DNA of 64,000 nt, taken from contig JAEYPR010000031.1 in the NCBI GenBank assembly GCA_023410535.1, forward strand, positions 62,001-126,000, given 5' to 3'. A program made the translations under genes and the position numbers. This document shows positions 29,723-38,298 of this stretch, one piece after another (the first letter of the stretch is position 1; every line of letters starts with the position of its first letter). Under the pieces are notes generated by a model. The model had not been told where the DNA came from. It ran no database searches and worked only from the letters and a program-made list of their open reading frames with translations. The stretch is from Bacillota bacterium (GTDB lineage Bacteria; Bacillota; UBA4882; UBA8346).

Positions 29723-31105
29723 ATGTTGCTCCACGATACGATTGCCGCGATTGCGACACCACTAGGCGAATCCGGAATTGGAGTCATCCGGATTAGTGGT
29801 CCTGATTCGTTAAATTTGGCTTATGCTTTGCTACGAACCAAAAAGGGATTGACGTTTCCGCAAATTCAAGACCATCAGCTTTACTATGGAAATTTTATTG
29901 ATCCTTTGACAAACCAGCTAATTGATGAGGTCTTATTTTTTTATGCGGCGCAACCCCGCAGTTTTACTGCCGAAGATACGGTGGAAATCCAAACGCACGG
30001 CAGTATGTTTTTATTACAAAAAGTCTTGGAAGTGATTACTGCCAATGGTGCCCGGTTAGCCAACCCCGGTGAGTTTACTCAACGTGCTTTCTTAAACGGC
30101 CGGATTGATCTGATTCAGGCCGAAGGCATTATTGATTTGATTCGCGCGAAAACCGATAAAGCGCATCAACTGGCTTTGGCGCAACTTTCCGGAAAAACCT
30201 CCAATCATATTCAACGGTTGGAGTCAGAACTCTATCAAATATTAGTTCATATTGAAGCGCTATTGGACTTCCCCGAAGAAGGAATTGACGAGCTAGAAAG
30301 AGATCAGCTCACTCGCGATACTTTAGAAATTCAAAACCAACTCAGCACAATCTATGATACGATCGATGAAGGGCGTAAAATTAAAGAGGGAATTTCCGTT
30401 GTGATCGCCGGTCGACCCAACGTCGGCAAATCAAGCCTTTTAAATGCCCTCCTGCAAGAAGAAAAAGCGATCGTAACCGATATACCGGGAACCACTCGCG
30501 ATATTGTTGAAGGTTTCTTTCAAGTGCAAGGCATACCGATTCGTCTGATTGACACGGCGGGGTTACGTGAAACCGCAAATCCCATCGAACAAATTGGAAT
30601 ATCCAAAGCGGAACAGATTATTGCGGAAGCGGATTTAGTTCTTTTGGTCTTCGATAATAATGCTTCGTTTACGCCCGAGGATCAAGCGATTGCTACCAAA
30701 CTTACGGGCGGTAAATTACTGGTTGTGATCAATAAAACCGATCTTCCTTCGGTGTTAGAACGCCAATCAATTGACGGGCTCCAACCTAAAAAGGTGATTG
30801 AAGTATCAGTCAAAAATGATCGCGGCATTGATCAAATTCTTCAGGCTATTCTTACCTTGGTTGGAGTTGGTGATATTAATCCGGATGATCGCCCGATGTT
30901 ATCCAATATTCGGCACCGCAATGCTTTACGCGACGCCATCGCTAGTCTGGAAACATTCAGTAACGGTCTGGAGCTTGGCATGACTGAAGATTTATTAGCC
31001 ATCGACTTACGAACTGCACTTCAAGCGTTAGGCGAAATCACCGGCAAAAATGTTTCGGAAGCCGTCATCCATGGGATATTTGAAAAGTTTTGCATCGGAA
31101 AATAA
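29723..31105 (+). CDS. mnmE: tRNA modification GTPase MnmE
   Basis: 460-residue GTPase that works with MnmG to modify U34 of tRNAs. An N-terminal tetrahydrofolate-binding domain precedes the helical domain. The inserted G domain (about 215-380) has NVGKSSLLNALL, IPGTTRD, DTAGLRE and NKTD. The C-terminal CIGK carries the catalytic Cys. It is followed by two mnmG-type genes. Confidence 0.97.
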   Translation: MLLHDTIAAIATPLGESGIGVIRISGPDSLNLAYALLRTKKGLTFPQIQDHQLYYGNFIDPLTNQLIDEVLFFYAAQPRSFTAEDTVEIQTHGSMFLLQKVLEVITANGARLANPGEFTQRAFLNGRIDLIQAEGIIDLIRAKTDKAHQLALAQLSGKTSNHIQRLESELYQILVHIEALLDFPEEGIDELERDQLTRDTLEIQNQLSTIYDTIDEGRKIKEGISVVIAGRPNVGKSSLLNALLQEEKAIVTDIPGTTRDIVEGFFQVQGIPIRLIDTAGLRETANPIEQIGISKAEQIIAEADLVLLVFDNNASFTPEDQAIATKLTGGKLLVVINKTDLPSVLERQSIDGLQPKKVIEVSVKNDRGIDQILQAILTLVGVGDINPDDRPMLSNIRHRNALRDAIASLETFSNGLELGMTEDLLAIDLRTALQALGEITGKNVSEAVIHGIFEKFCIGK

Positions 31106-31183
31106 ATTCTCCTTGATCAAGCATGCGCTGACATTTTGATGGTTTGACCAGAATTTATGCTTATTTAGAGAGGATGACTACTC

Positions 31184-33040
31184 TTGATTTACGACGTAAT
31201 TGTCGTAGGAGCCGGACATGCCGGTTGTGAAGCTGCTTTAGCAGCCGCCCGTCTCGGTGCTGAAACGTTATTGCTAACAATTACTCCGGATACAATTGCG
31301 GCGATGTCATGTAATCCGGCAATTGGAGGTCCTGCTGCCAAAAGCCATTTGGTCCGTGAATTAGACGCCCTGGGCGGCGAGATGGGAAAAGTCATTGACG
31401 TTTCGTATCTTAATATTCGCCGGATTAATGAATCGCGGGGTCCTGCGGTCACTGCCCTCCGGGCCCAAGCCGATAAGCGAATGTATCAATCCGAGATGAC
31501 CTTGCGGCTGTTGCGTCAACCCCATTTGCATGTGAAACAGGGTCTGGTAAAAGAGCTAATCGTTGAAGCGCAACAAGTAAAAGGGGTTATCTTAAAATCA
31601 GGGCGCCAGTATTTTTCGAAAACAACGCTATTGGCAACTGGGACATTTCTTAACGGCCAAGTTGTAATGGGAAATATCCGTTATGCCGGTGGACGGCAGG
31701 GCGAACCTTCTGCCACCGAGTTGAGCGAGAGCCTTATCAAACATGGGATCAAATTGAAACGGTTTCAAACAGCTACTCCGCCGCGAATTCACCGTCAGTC
31801 AGTTGATTTTTCAAAAATGACGCCGCAACCGTTTCAAAATATTCAGTGGGGCTTTTCGTGGGACGGAATTAACCACCCCCGCGAACAACACCACTGTTGG
31901 GTTACGAAAACTACCCCTGAAACCATTGAGTTTATTCGCAATAATTTAAACTTGTCGCCGATCTTTTCCGGGTCAATCAATAGTAAAGGACCGCATTTTT
32001 GCCCTTCAATTGACCGGAAAGTGATCAACTTCCCCAAAAAAACTGATCACTTAATCTTCTTGGAACCCGAAGGCATTTATACGGAAGAGATGTATTTGCT
32101 CGGATTGACCACCGCGATGCCAGAGACCATTCAAGAACAGATCCTTGCGACAATTCCGGGACTGGAGAAAGCGGAGATTGTGCGGCCAGGTTACGCAGTA
32201 GAGTATGATTGCCTGGAGTCATTTCAATTTACACCGGCTTTAGAGTCGAAGGTAATTCGTAACCTTTTTACCGCCGGGCAAATCAATGGAACCTCGGGAT
32301 ATGAAGAGGCTGCCGCGCAGGGAATCGTCGCCGGAATTAACGCGGCCCGGAAAGTTGAAAATTTACCGCCCTATCTTCCTAGCCGCACCTCCTCCTATAT
32401 TGGAGTGATGATTGACGATTTAGCGACCAAAGGGACGGATGAACCTTACCGGATGATGACTTCATTGGCTGAATACCGGTTATTCTTCCGATTGGATAAC
32501 GCTTTGGTCCGGCTAGCCGAAAACGCAAGAAAAATTGGACTGGTGAACGAAGAGCGGGTTCATTTAATGGATAAATTTACCAGACAATTTCAAGATTTTC
32601 AAACGGCCATGGAGACCGTTAAAGTTAAAAAAGATGCTGAGTTTTGGCAAAAGTATCAGTTGAAAAACCCGGAGCGCAGTTATCGATTGAAAGAGATTAT
32701 TCGCTTCCCCGAGATTGATGTGGCGATTCTTGAAAACGAGTTCCCGGAGCTCAACGATTACTTGCCACCGGTTAAAGAATTTGCGATAACCGATCTGAAA
32801 TTGGCGGGATATCTTAACCGGCAACAGAACAATCTTGATGAAGCAATCCGTTTGGAATTACGGTCTATTCCGGAAGATTTTGATTACCGAACTTTAGTGA
32901 AATTATCTTCCCAAGGGCGCGCATTATTGGAAAAGGTTCGACCGTTATCCCTGGGACAGGCGCTGCGGATTGCGGAACTCACCGCCGACGACCGCGCGCT
33001 ATTACTGTTGCAGTTTGGAAAAGTCGAAGGAGCCGGATAA
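31184..33040 (+). CDS. Divergent MnmG/GidA paralogue (first of a tandem pair)
   Basis: 618-residue full-length GidA-family flavoprotein. It keeps the FAD loop VGAGHAGCEAA, both conserved cysteines (MSCNPAIGG and HFCPSIDRK), GTSGYEEAAAQG and the C-terminal domain. It departs from the canonical protein at several usually invariant places: TATPPR instead of TGTPPR, NSKGPHFCPS instead of GVGPRYCPS, TSLAEYRL instead of TSRAEYRL, and RLDNALVRL instead of RxDNADxRL. The start is TTG at 31184 with GAGAGG upstream. One base separates its stop from the next mnmG, so both are made together. It is not TrmFO, which is shorter. Its function is open: a second modification enzyme, a regulatory partner, or half of a heterodimer. 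Confidence 0.85.
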   Translation: MIYDVIVVGAGHAGCEAALAAARLGAETLLLTITPDTIAAMSCNPAIGGPAAKSHLVRELDALGGEMGKVIDVSYLNIRRINESRGPAVTALRAQADKRMYQSEMTLRLLRQPHLHVKQGLVKELIVEAQQVKGVILKSGRQYFSKTTLLATGTFLNGQVVMGNIRYAGGRQGEPSATELSESLIKHGIKLKRFQTATPPRIHRQSVDFSKMTPQPFQNIQWGFSWDGINHPREQHHCWVTKTTPETIEFIRNNLNLSPIFSGSINSKGPHFCPSIDRKVINFPKKTDHLIFLEPEGIYTEEMYLLGLTTAMPETIQEQILATIPGLEKAEIVRPGYAVEYDCLESFQFTPALESKVIRNLFTAGQINGTSGYEEAAAQGIVAGINAARKVENLPPYLPSRTSSYIGVMIDDLATKGTDEPYRMMTSLAEYRLFFRLDNALVRLAENARKIGLVNEERVHLMDKFTRQFQDFQTAMETVKVKKDAEFWQKYQLKNPERSYRLKEIIRFPEIDVAILENEFPELNDYLPPVKEFAITDLKLAGYLNRQQNNLDEAIRLELRSIPEDFDYRTLVKLSSQGRALLEKVRPLSLGQALRIAELTADDRALLLLQFGKVEGAG

Positions 33041-33041
33041 A

Positions 33042-34907
33042 ATGACACAACCAGTGTATGATGTTATTGTAATTGGCGCCGGACATGCCGGTTGTGAAGC
33101 CGCTTATGCCGCTGCTAAAATGGGTGTACGGACGCTTTTATGTACCCTGAATTATAATAACATTGCTTTTATGCCGTGTAATCCTTCGATCGGTGGTCCA
33201 GCTAAAGGGCATTTAGTTCGGGAAATTGATGCCTTGGGTGGAATTATGGGCCGGGTAGCGGACCGGACTTACTTGCAAATGCGCCTTTTAAATACCCAAA
33301 AAGGCCCGGCGGTCTGGGCATTGCGTGCTCAGGCCGATAAGAATCTCTATCAACAAGTAATGATCGAGGAACTGGAGCGTTTGCCCAACCTGACAATTCG
33401 CCAAGCTGAAGTTGAGGAAGTTTTACTCGATCAAAACGGTTTGGTCTCCGGGGTTAAAGTTCGTACCGGAATAATCTACGAAACCCGCGCAATTGTTTTA
33501 GCGACCGGGACTTTTCTGCAAGGTAGGATCTTTATTGGAAAACTTAATTATCCTTCGGGACCCATGGGGCAGTTGCCCGCCAACGCTTTGTCGGAAAATT
33601 TAAAAAAGATTGGGTTGTCCTTAACCCGTTATAAGACCGGGACTCCTGCCCGGGTCCGCCGGCGTTCGATCGATTTTTCCAAAACCATTCCACAACCGGG
33701 TGGTTTTCGTGAACATGGTTTTTCCTTTTGGCAGGATTGGCAAGAACGGACTGAACAATTATGCTGGCTTACTTATACTCAGGCTGAAACCCATCAAGTG
33801 ATTCGCGCGCACCTTCATGAAGCAGCGCTTTACACCGGTGACATTTCAGGGGTTGGACCGCGCTATTGCCCCTCAATTGAGAGTAAATTGATTCAGTTTC
33901 CGGATAAGGAACGTCATCAAGTGTTTATCGAACCGGAAGGGCGGCACCGCGATGAGATGTATCTCGCCGGTTTATCCACCAGTTTGCCGGAGTATGTCCA
34001 AGAGTTGTTTTTACGTACGATTCCCGGCCTGGAAAACGTGGAAATTGTTCGTCCCGGTTATGCCATTGAGTATGACGCTTTATGCAGTGATCAATTTTAT
34101 GCTTCATTGGAATCAAAAGTAGTGTCCGGCCTCTTCTCCGCCGGGCAAGTGAATGGCAGTTCCGGTTATGAAGAGGCTGCCGCTCAAGGATTGATTGCCG
34201 GAATTAATGCCGCGCGAAGGGTTCAAGGAAAAGAACCGCTGATTCTGAAACGTTCCGAAGCTTATATTGGCGTTTTAATCGACGATCTAGTAACCAAAGA
34301 GAATTTCGAACCTTACCGCGTGTTAACTTCCCGGGCCGAATTTCGACTCTCGCTGCGTTCGGACAATGCGGATGCCAGGTTGGCGCAGTATGGCTTGGAT
34401 ATCGGTCTTTTGGGATCTGCTGAAGCTCAAAAGTATCAGGCAAAACAAGCAATCAAAGCCGAATATCGTAAAGTTTTTACTGAAACGTTCTTTTCCCCGG
34501 ATGAGCAAGTCCGTCAGCTTTTTGAGGCTCGCAATATGTCTTCCCCGAAAAATCGTTTTAATATTGCTGAACTTTTAAAAAGGCCCGAGATTGACTTGGG
34601 GTTGATTCAACAACTTTTTAACGATCAGTCTATTGACCCTCAAGTCTTTAAGGAACTATCGATTGAATATCGTTACGAAGGTTATTTAAATAAGGAACGC
34701 GAACAAGCGAAAAAACTCCATAACCTCGAACAACGAAAAATTGCTGCTAATCTTGACTACGCTAAAGTTCCGAACTTGGCCCGGGAAGCCCGTGAAAAAT
34801 TAACCAAGTTCCGGCCCGAAACTTTTGGTCAAGCCATGCGCATTAGTGGAATTAATCCGGCGGATATGACGGCTTTGTTATTTTATGTTGAAAGTCGCAA
34901 GGAGTAA
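33042..34907 (+). CDS. mnmG: tRNA uridine-5-carboxymethylaminomethyl enzyme MnmG
   Basis: 621-residue canonical MnmG. Signatures: IGAGHAGCEAAYAAAKMG (FAD), MPCNPSIGGPAKGHLVRE, KTGTPARV, GVGPRYCPSIESK, TSRAEFRLSLRSDNADARL and the C-terminal MnmE-binding region ending near GQAMRISGI. It forms a complex with MnmE. The ATG at 33042 follows the paralogue's stop by one base; the longer upstream frame overlaps that gene and is unlikely. rsmG follows two bases after its stop. Confidence 0.96.
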   Translation: MTQPVYDVIVIGAGHAGCEAAYAAAKMGVRTLLCTLNYNNIAFMPCNPSIGGPAKGHLVREIDALGGIMGRVADRTYLQMRLLNTQKGPAVWALRAQADKNLYQQVMIEELERLPNLTIRQAEVEEVLLDQNGLVSGVKVRTGIIYETRAIVLATGTFLQGRIFIGKLNYPSGPMGQLPANALSENLKKIGLSLTRYKTGTPARVRRRSIDFSKTIPQPGGFREHGFSFWQDWQERTEQLCWLTYTQAETHQVIRAHLHEAALYTGDISGVGPRYCPSIESKLIQFPDKERHQVFIEPEGRHRDEMYLAGLSTSLPEYVQELFLRTIPGLENVEIVRPGYAIEYDALCSDQFYASLESKVVSGLFSAGQVNGSSGYEEAAAQGLIAGINAARRVQGKEPLILKRSEAYIGVLIDDLVTKENFEPYRVLTSRAEFRLSLRSDNADARLAQYGLDIGLLGSAEAQKYQAKQAIKAEYRKVFTETFFSPDEQVRQLFEARNMSSPKNRFNIAELLKRPEIDLGLIQQLFNDQSIDPQVFKELSIEYRYEGYLNKEREQAKKLHNLEQRKIAANLDYAKVPNLAREAREKLTKFRPETFGQAMRISGINPADMTALLFYVESRKE

Positions 34908-34909
34908 TT

Positions 34910-35629
34910 ATGGATCAGATTATCGAACAATCGGATAAAATTTTTTTGGAAACAAAATTATCATTATCAAAACCTACCAAGGAAAAACTGATTCAATTTT
35001 TAAATATTGTTCTTGAAACCAATCAAAATCTTAATTTAACCGCAATCACCGATTTTGAGGAGGGGTTAGTTAAACATTTGTTTGATTCACTGGCAATTGG
35101 CACTGTTCCAGAATTTCTTCATGCTACTTCAGTGATTGACATCGGAAGTGGTGGTGGATTTCCGGTTCTTCCGTTAGCGATAACATTTCACGATAAAAGC
35201 TTTCATTCGTTGGATTCAACCCAAAAGAAAATAAACTTTCAAAAATTAAGCGCTGAATCGCTTCAACTAACCAATTTTACCGGAGTCTGGGGGCGAGCCG
35301 AAGAGTTAGGGCACGATTTGCACTATCGTGAAACGTTTGATATTGTAACGGCCCGAGCCGTATCACAAATCAATGTGTTATTGGAAATTACTGTTCCTTT
35401 TGCAAAAGTCGGCGGGTTGTTATTTTTCTATAAAGGTCCAGATTATCAAAGCGAAATCACTAATGCAAGCAACGCTGAAAAATGCCTGGGTGTTGCGTTG
35501 GAACGAGTAATCCCTTACTCGCTTCCGCAACAATTTGGTCAACGCTGTCTTGTAATCTATAAAAAACTGTCGCTTACTTCATCAAAGTATCCCCGCAAAC
35601 CCGGAACACCACAAAAAAAACCGCTCTGA
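34910..35629 (+). CDS. rsmG: 16S rRNA (guanine527-N7)-methyltransferase
   Basis: 239-residue SAM methyltransferase. Signatures: NQNLNLTAI, the SAM loop DIGSGGGFPVLPLAI (about 82) and TARAVS. It acts on the 530 loop of 16S rRNA. It follows mnmG immediately, the usual order, and has a basic, Pro-rich tail. Confidence 0.95.
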   Translation: MDQIIEQSDKIFLETKLSLSKPTKEKLIQFLNIVLETNQNLNLTAITDFEEGLVKHLFDSLAIGTVPEFLHATSVIDIGSGGGFPVLPLAITFHDKSFHSLDSTQKKINFQKLSAESLQLTNFTGVWGRAEELGHDLHYRETFDIVTARAVSQINVLLEITVPFAKVGGLLFFYKGPDYQSEITNASNAEKCLGVALERVIPYSLPQQFGQRCLVIYKKLSLTSSKYPRKPGTPQKKPL

Positions 35630-35859
35630 ACCAGGATTTCCGTAAAGTTTCTACTTATTTAGAAGGAAGTTTTTTTACAATCGCGAAAATCTAAAATAAT
35701 TGGGATTGCAAAAAGGTGATTGCTATGTCTGGCTCATCCAAAAAAACTTTAGAAGTTTTAAAAAAACGAACCTTTGAGTTGTTTGGAACAATTTCCAATA
35801 TATCAAGCTATAACGAAACTACTTCTACTATGAATAGTCAGAGGGAGGAGCAAGTACAG

Positions 35860-36621
35860 ATGGGAAAAGTAATTGCCGTTGCAAATCAAAAAGGTGGGGT
35901 TGGTAAAACGACAACTGCTGTCAATTTAGGCACCTGTCTAGCCCAGCAGGGGAAGAAAACCTTAATTATTGATCATGATCCTCAAGGCAACTCGACCAGT
36001 GGAATCGGCTTAAAGAAGAGTGATATTAAAAAATGTATTTATGATGTTTTAATTAATGAGATTCCAAGTGAGGAAGTTTTAATCGAAACTCAAGTGCCAA
36101 ATCTTGCGATCATCCCTGCTACGATTCGTTTAGCTGGTGCTGAGGCCGAATTGGTTGGCATGATGGCTCGTGATCAACGATTAAAGCGTTCCATTGAGCC
36201 GATCCGATCCAGATTTGAATATATTTTAATTGATTGCCCACCTTCATTAGGGAATCTGACAATTAATGCATTGGCTGCTTCAGATTCCATTATCGTTCCA
36301 ATTCAATGCGAGTATTATGCCCTAGAGGGTTTAAGCCAATTAATGAAAACGGTTCAGCTGGTCCAAAAATACTCCAATCCCGACTTAAAAATTGAAGGGG
36401 TTGTATTAACAATGTACGATAACCGGACAAATTTGTCTTCCCAGGTTACTGAGGAAGTTCGGCATTATTTTAATGAGAAGGTTTATAAAACAATTATCCC
36501 CCGAAACATCCGGCTTAGTGAAGCGCCGAGTTTCGGGTTGCCGATTACCCTTTACGATGAAAAATCTAAAGGTGCGGAAGCATATATTGAACTTGCTAAG
36601 GAAGTGATTGCTAATGGTTAA
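35860..36621 (+). CDS. parA: Chromosome partitioning ATPase ParA/Soj
   Basis: 253-residue Walker ATPase. The deviant Walker A KGGVGKTTTAVNLG lies at residue 10; HDPQGNSTSG and the Walker B IDCPPSLGNLT follow. It acts with ParB-parS in origin segregation and controls DnaA in Bacillus. GGAGGAG lies 9 nt before the ATG at 35860. The frame is open upstream to 35716, and a second ATG at 35725 also has a good AAGGTG site. A longer form with about 45 extra residues is therefore possible. Confidence 0.95.
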   Translation: MGKVIAVANQKGGVGKTTTAVNLGTCLAQQGKKTLIIDHDPQGNSTSGIGLKKSDIKKCIYDVLINEIPSEEVLIETQVPNLAIIPATIRLAGAEAELVGMMARDQRLKRSIEPIRSRFEYILIDCPPSLGNLTINALAASDSIIVPIQCEYYALEGLSQLMKTVQLVQKYSNPDLKIEGVVLTMYDNRTNLSSQVTEEVRHYFNEKVYKTIIPRNIRLSEAPSFGLPITLYDEKSKGAEAYIELAKEVIANG

Positions 36622-37486
36622 AAATCGTGGCCTAGGGAAAGGCCTCGGCGCTTTAATACCGGAATTGGATGAACAAAAACTTGAAAAACAACAGGATCTT
36701 GATATCAATAAAATTGCTCCCAATCCTTATCAACCGCGTAAAGAATTTTCCGAAGAGAAGTTGGCTGAATTAGCCGATTCCATTCGTACTCACGGGATCA
36801 TCCAACCCTTGGTTGTACGCGAGGTCGACGGTAGCTATCAATTAATTGCCGGGGAACGCCGCCTTCGGGCTGCAAAATTAGTCGGGTTGGATGCGGTACC
36901 GATTGTTATCTTGCCGATGACCGACCAATCGATGATGGAAGTGGCATTGGTCGAAAATTTACAACGGGAAGATTTAAATCCAATCGAAGAAGCGCAGGCT
37001 TATCAACGTTTAGTTACTGAGTTTAATTTGACTCAAGATGATGTGGCAAAAAAAGTTGGGAAGAGCCGTCCGGCGATCGCAAACTTCTTACGTCTCCTGA
37101 ACTTGCCAATTGAAATTCAAAACGATCTTACTTCGGGGGGCCTCTCCATGGGGCATGCCCGAGCAATTCTTGGGTTAAAAACTCCCGAGGAACAATTAAA
37201 GGCTTGGATAATTACGCAGCAGCAACAATTATCGGTGAGACAAACCGAAGAACTTGTTAAAGCTTTGATTGACCAAGCCAATGTTTCACGTGAAACAAAA
37301 AAGAATGAACCAGCTAAAAGCATTGCTGATCCAAATATCTATGAGTTTGAAGAAGAACTCCAACATATTTTTGGAACGAAGGTAAAGATTAAACCGTCGG
37401 GCGATGGTGGAAAAATTGAAATTGATTATTATTCTAACGATGATTTCACAAGAATCTTGGAGAAGATTACAACACGATATCAATAA
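36614..37486 (+). CDS. parB: Chromosome partitioning protein ParB/Spo0J
   Basis: 290-residue CTP-dependent clamp. The N-terminal CTPase region shows GERRLRAAKLVG, and the HTH has NPIEEAQAYQRL then SRPAIANFLRLL. A C-terminal dimerisation domain follows. The ATG at 36614 overlaps the parA end by 8 nt. One parS site lies within the gene and another just after it. Confidence 0.96.
   Translation: MVKNRGLGKGLGALIPELDEQKLEKQQDLDINKIAPNPYQPRKEFSEEKLAELADSIRTHGIIQPLVVREVDGSYQLIAGERRLRAAKLVGLDAVPIVILPMTDQSMMEVALVENLQREDLNPIEEAQAYQRLVTEFNLTQDDVAKKVGKSRPAIANFLRLLNLPIEIQNDLTSGGLSMGHARAILGLKTPEEQLKAWIITQQQQLSVRQTEELVKALIDQANVSRETKKNEPAKSIADPNIYEFEEELQHIFGTKVKIKPSGDGGKIEIDYYSNDDFTRILEKITTRYQ
37282..37297. 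promoter_or_regulatory. parS site 1 (inside parB)
   Basis: TGTTTCACGTGAAACA, the perfect 16-bp palindrome bound by ParB/Spo0J, inside the parB coding region about 10 kb from the origin. Confidence 0.95.
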
Positions 37487-37487
37487 A

Positions 37488-37503
37488 AGTTCCACGTGAA
37501 ACA
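37488..37503. promoter_or_regulatory. parS site 2 (after parB)
   Basis: AGTTCCACGTGAAACA, two or three changes in one half-site from the consensus, one base after the parB stop codon and 206 bp from the first site. Confidence 0.85.
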
Positions 37504-37524
37504 TTTATTGATGATGGGGGCATA

Positions 37525-38298
37525 ATGGATAAAGAGTACCTATACGGTATTTTGAAGTCGGTGGCCAGGGGTAATGTTTCACTCGACGAGGCGATGGATA
37601 AACTCGAAAATCTTCCTTATAAGGACTTGGGCTTTGCAAAAGTAGATTTTCATCGTAATTTACGAAACGGAAATTCAGAAGTTATTTATTGTCCAGGGAA
37701 AACCATCGATCAAATTACGCAAATTTTCAGTTCGTTAGCAGAGCGATCCCAAAATGTAATGGCGACTAGAGCATCACAAAGGATTTTTAAGAAAGTCCAA
37801 ACATTAATTCCGGAAGCAATCTATTTTGAACGGGCTCGGATTGTCGCTTTACATCGCAATAAAAGCCTTACCCAAGGGATTATTGGAGTTGTTTCGGCGG
37901 GGACTGCCGATTTGGGAGTAGCTGAAGAAGCTTGCGTAACAGCAGAGTTGATGGGAAGCAAAGTATTACGAATTTATGATGTAGGAGTTGCTGGGATTCA
38001 TCGGTTGTTTGATAGTAAAGAATTGATTGATCGCTGCCGCGTGCTCATTGTAGTTGCCGGAATGGAAGGAGCATTGGCAAGCGTAGTCGGAGGATTGGTT
38101 TCAAAACCAATTGTCGCGGTTCCAACCAGTGTCGGCTATGGAACCAATTTTCAAGGGGTAGCTCCATTACTAAGTATGTTAAACTCTTGCGCAAGTGGCG
38201 TGGGAGTCGTTAATATCGATAACGGTTTTGGCGCTGGTGTTTTGGCCCATCGAATCAATTTAATAGGAGAGTCCACGGATGAAAGTACTATACGTTGA
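37525..38298 (+). CDS. larB: Nickel-pincer cofactor biosynthesis protein LarB
   Basis: 257-residue protein of the AIR-carboxylase-like family. LarB carboxylates and hydrolyses nicotinic acid adenine dinucleotide, the first step of the nickel-pincer nucleotide used by lactate racemase and relatives. Typical segments: VIYCPGKTIDQI, VSAGTADLGVAEEA and VAVPTSVGYG. A GGGGG site precedes the ATG. The gene overlaps larC by 20 nt. Confidence 0.92.
   Translation: MDKEYLYGILKSVARGNVSLDEAMDKLENLPYKDLGFAKVDFHRNLRNGNSEVIYCPGKTIDQITQIFSSLAERSQNVMATRASQRIFKKVQTLIPEAIYFERARIVALHRNKSLTQGIIGVVSAGTADLGVAEEACVTAELMGSKVLRIYDVGVAGIHRLFDSKELIDRCRVLIVVAGMEGALASVVGGLVSKPIVAVPTSVGYGTNFQGVAPLLSMLNSCASGVGVVNIDNGFGAGVLAHRINLIGESTDESTIR

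Noticed and set aside
31184..33040. First GidA-like gene as TrmFO
   Set aside because: It is 618 residues long with both MnmG cysteines and the C-terminal MnmE-binding domain; TrmFO is about 440 residues and lacks these.
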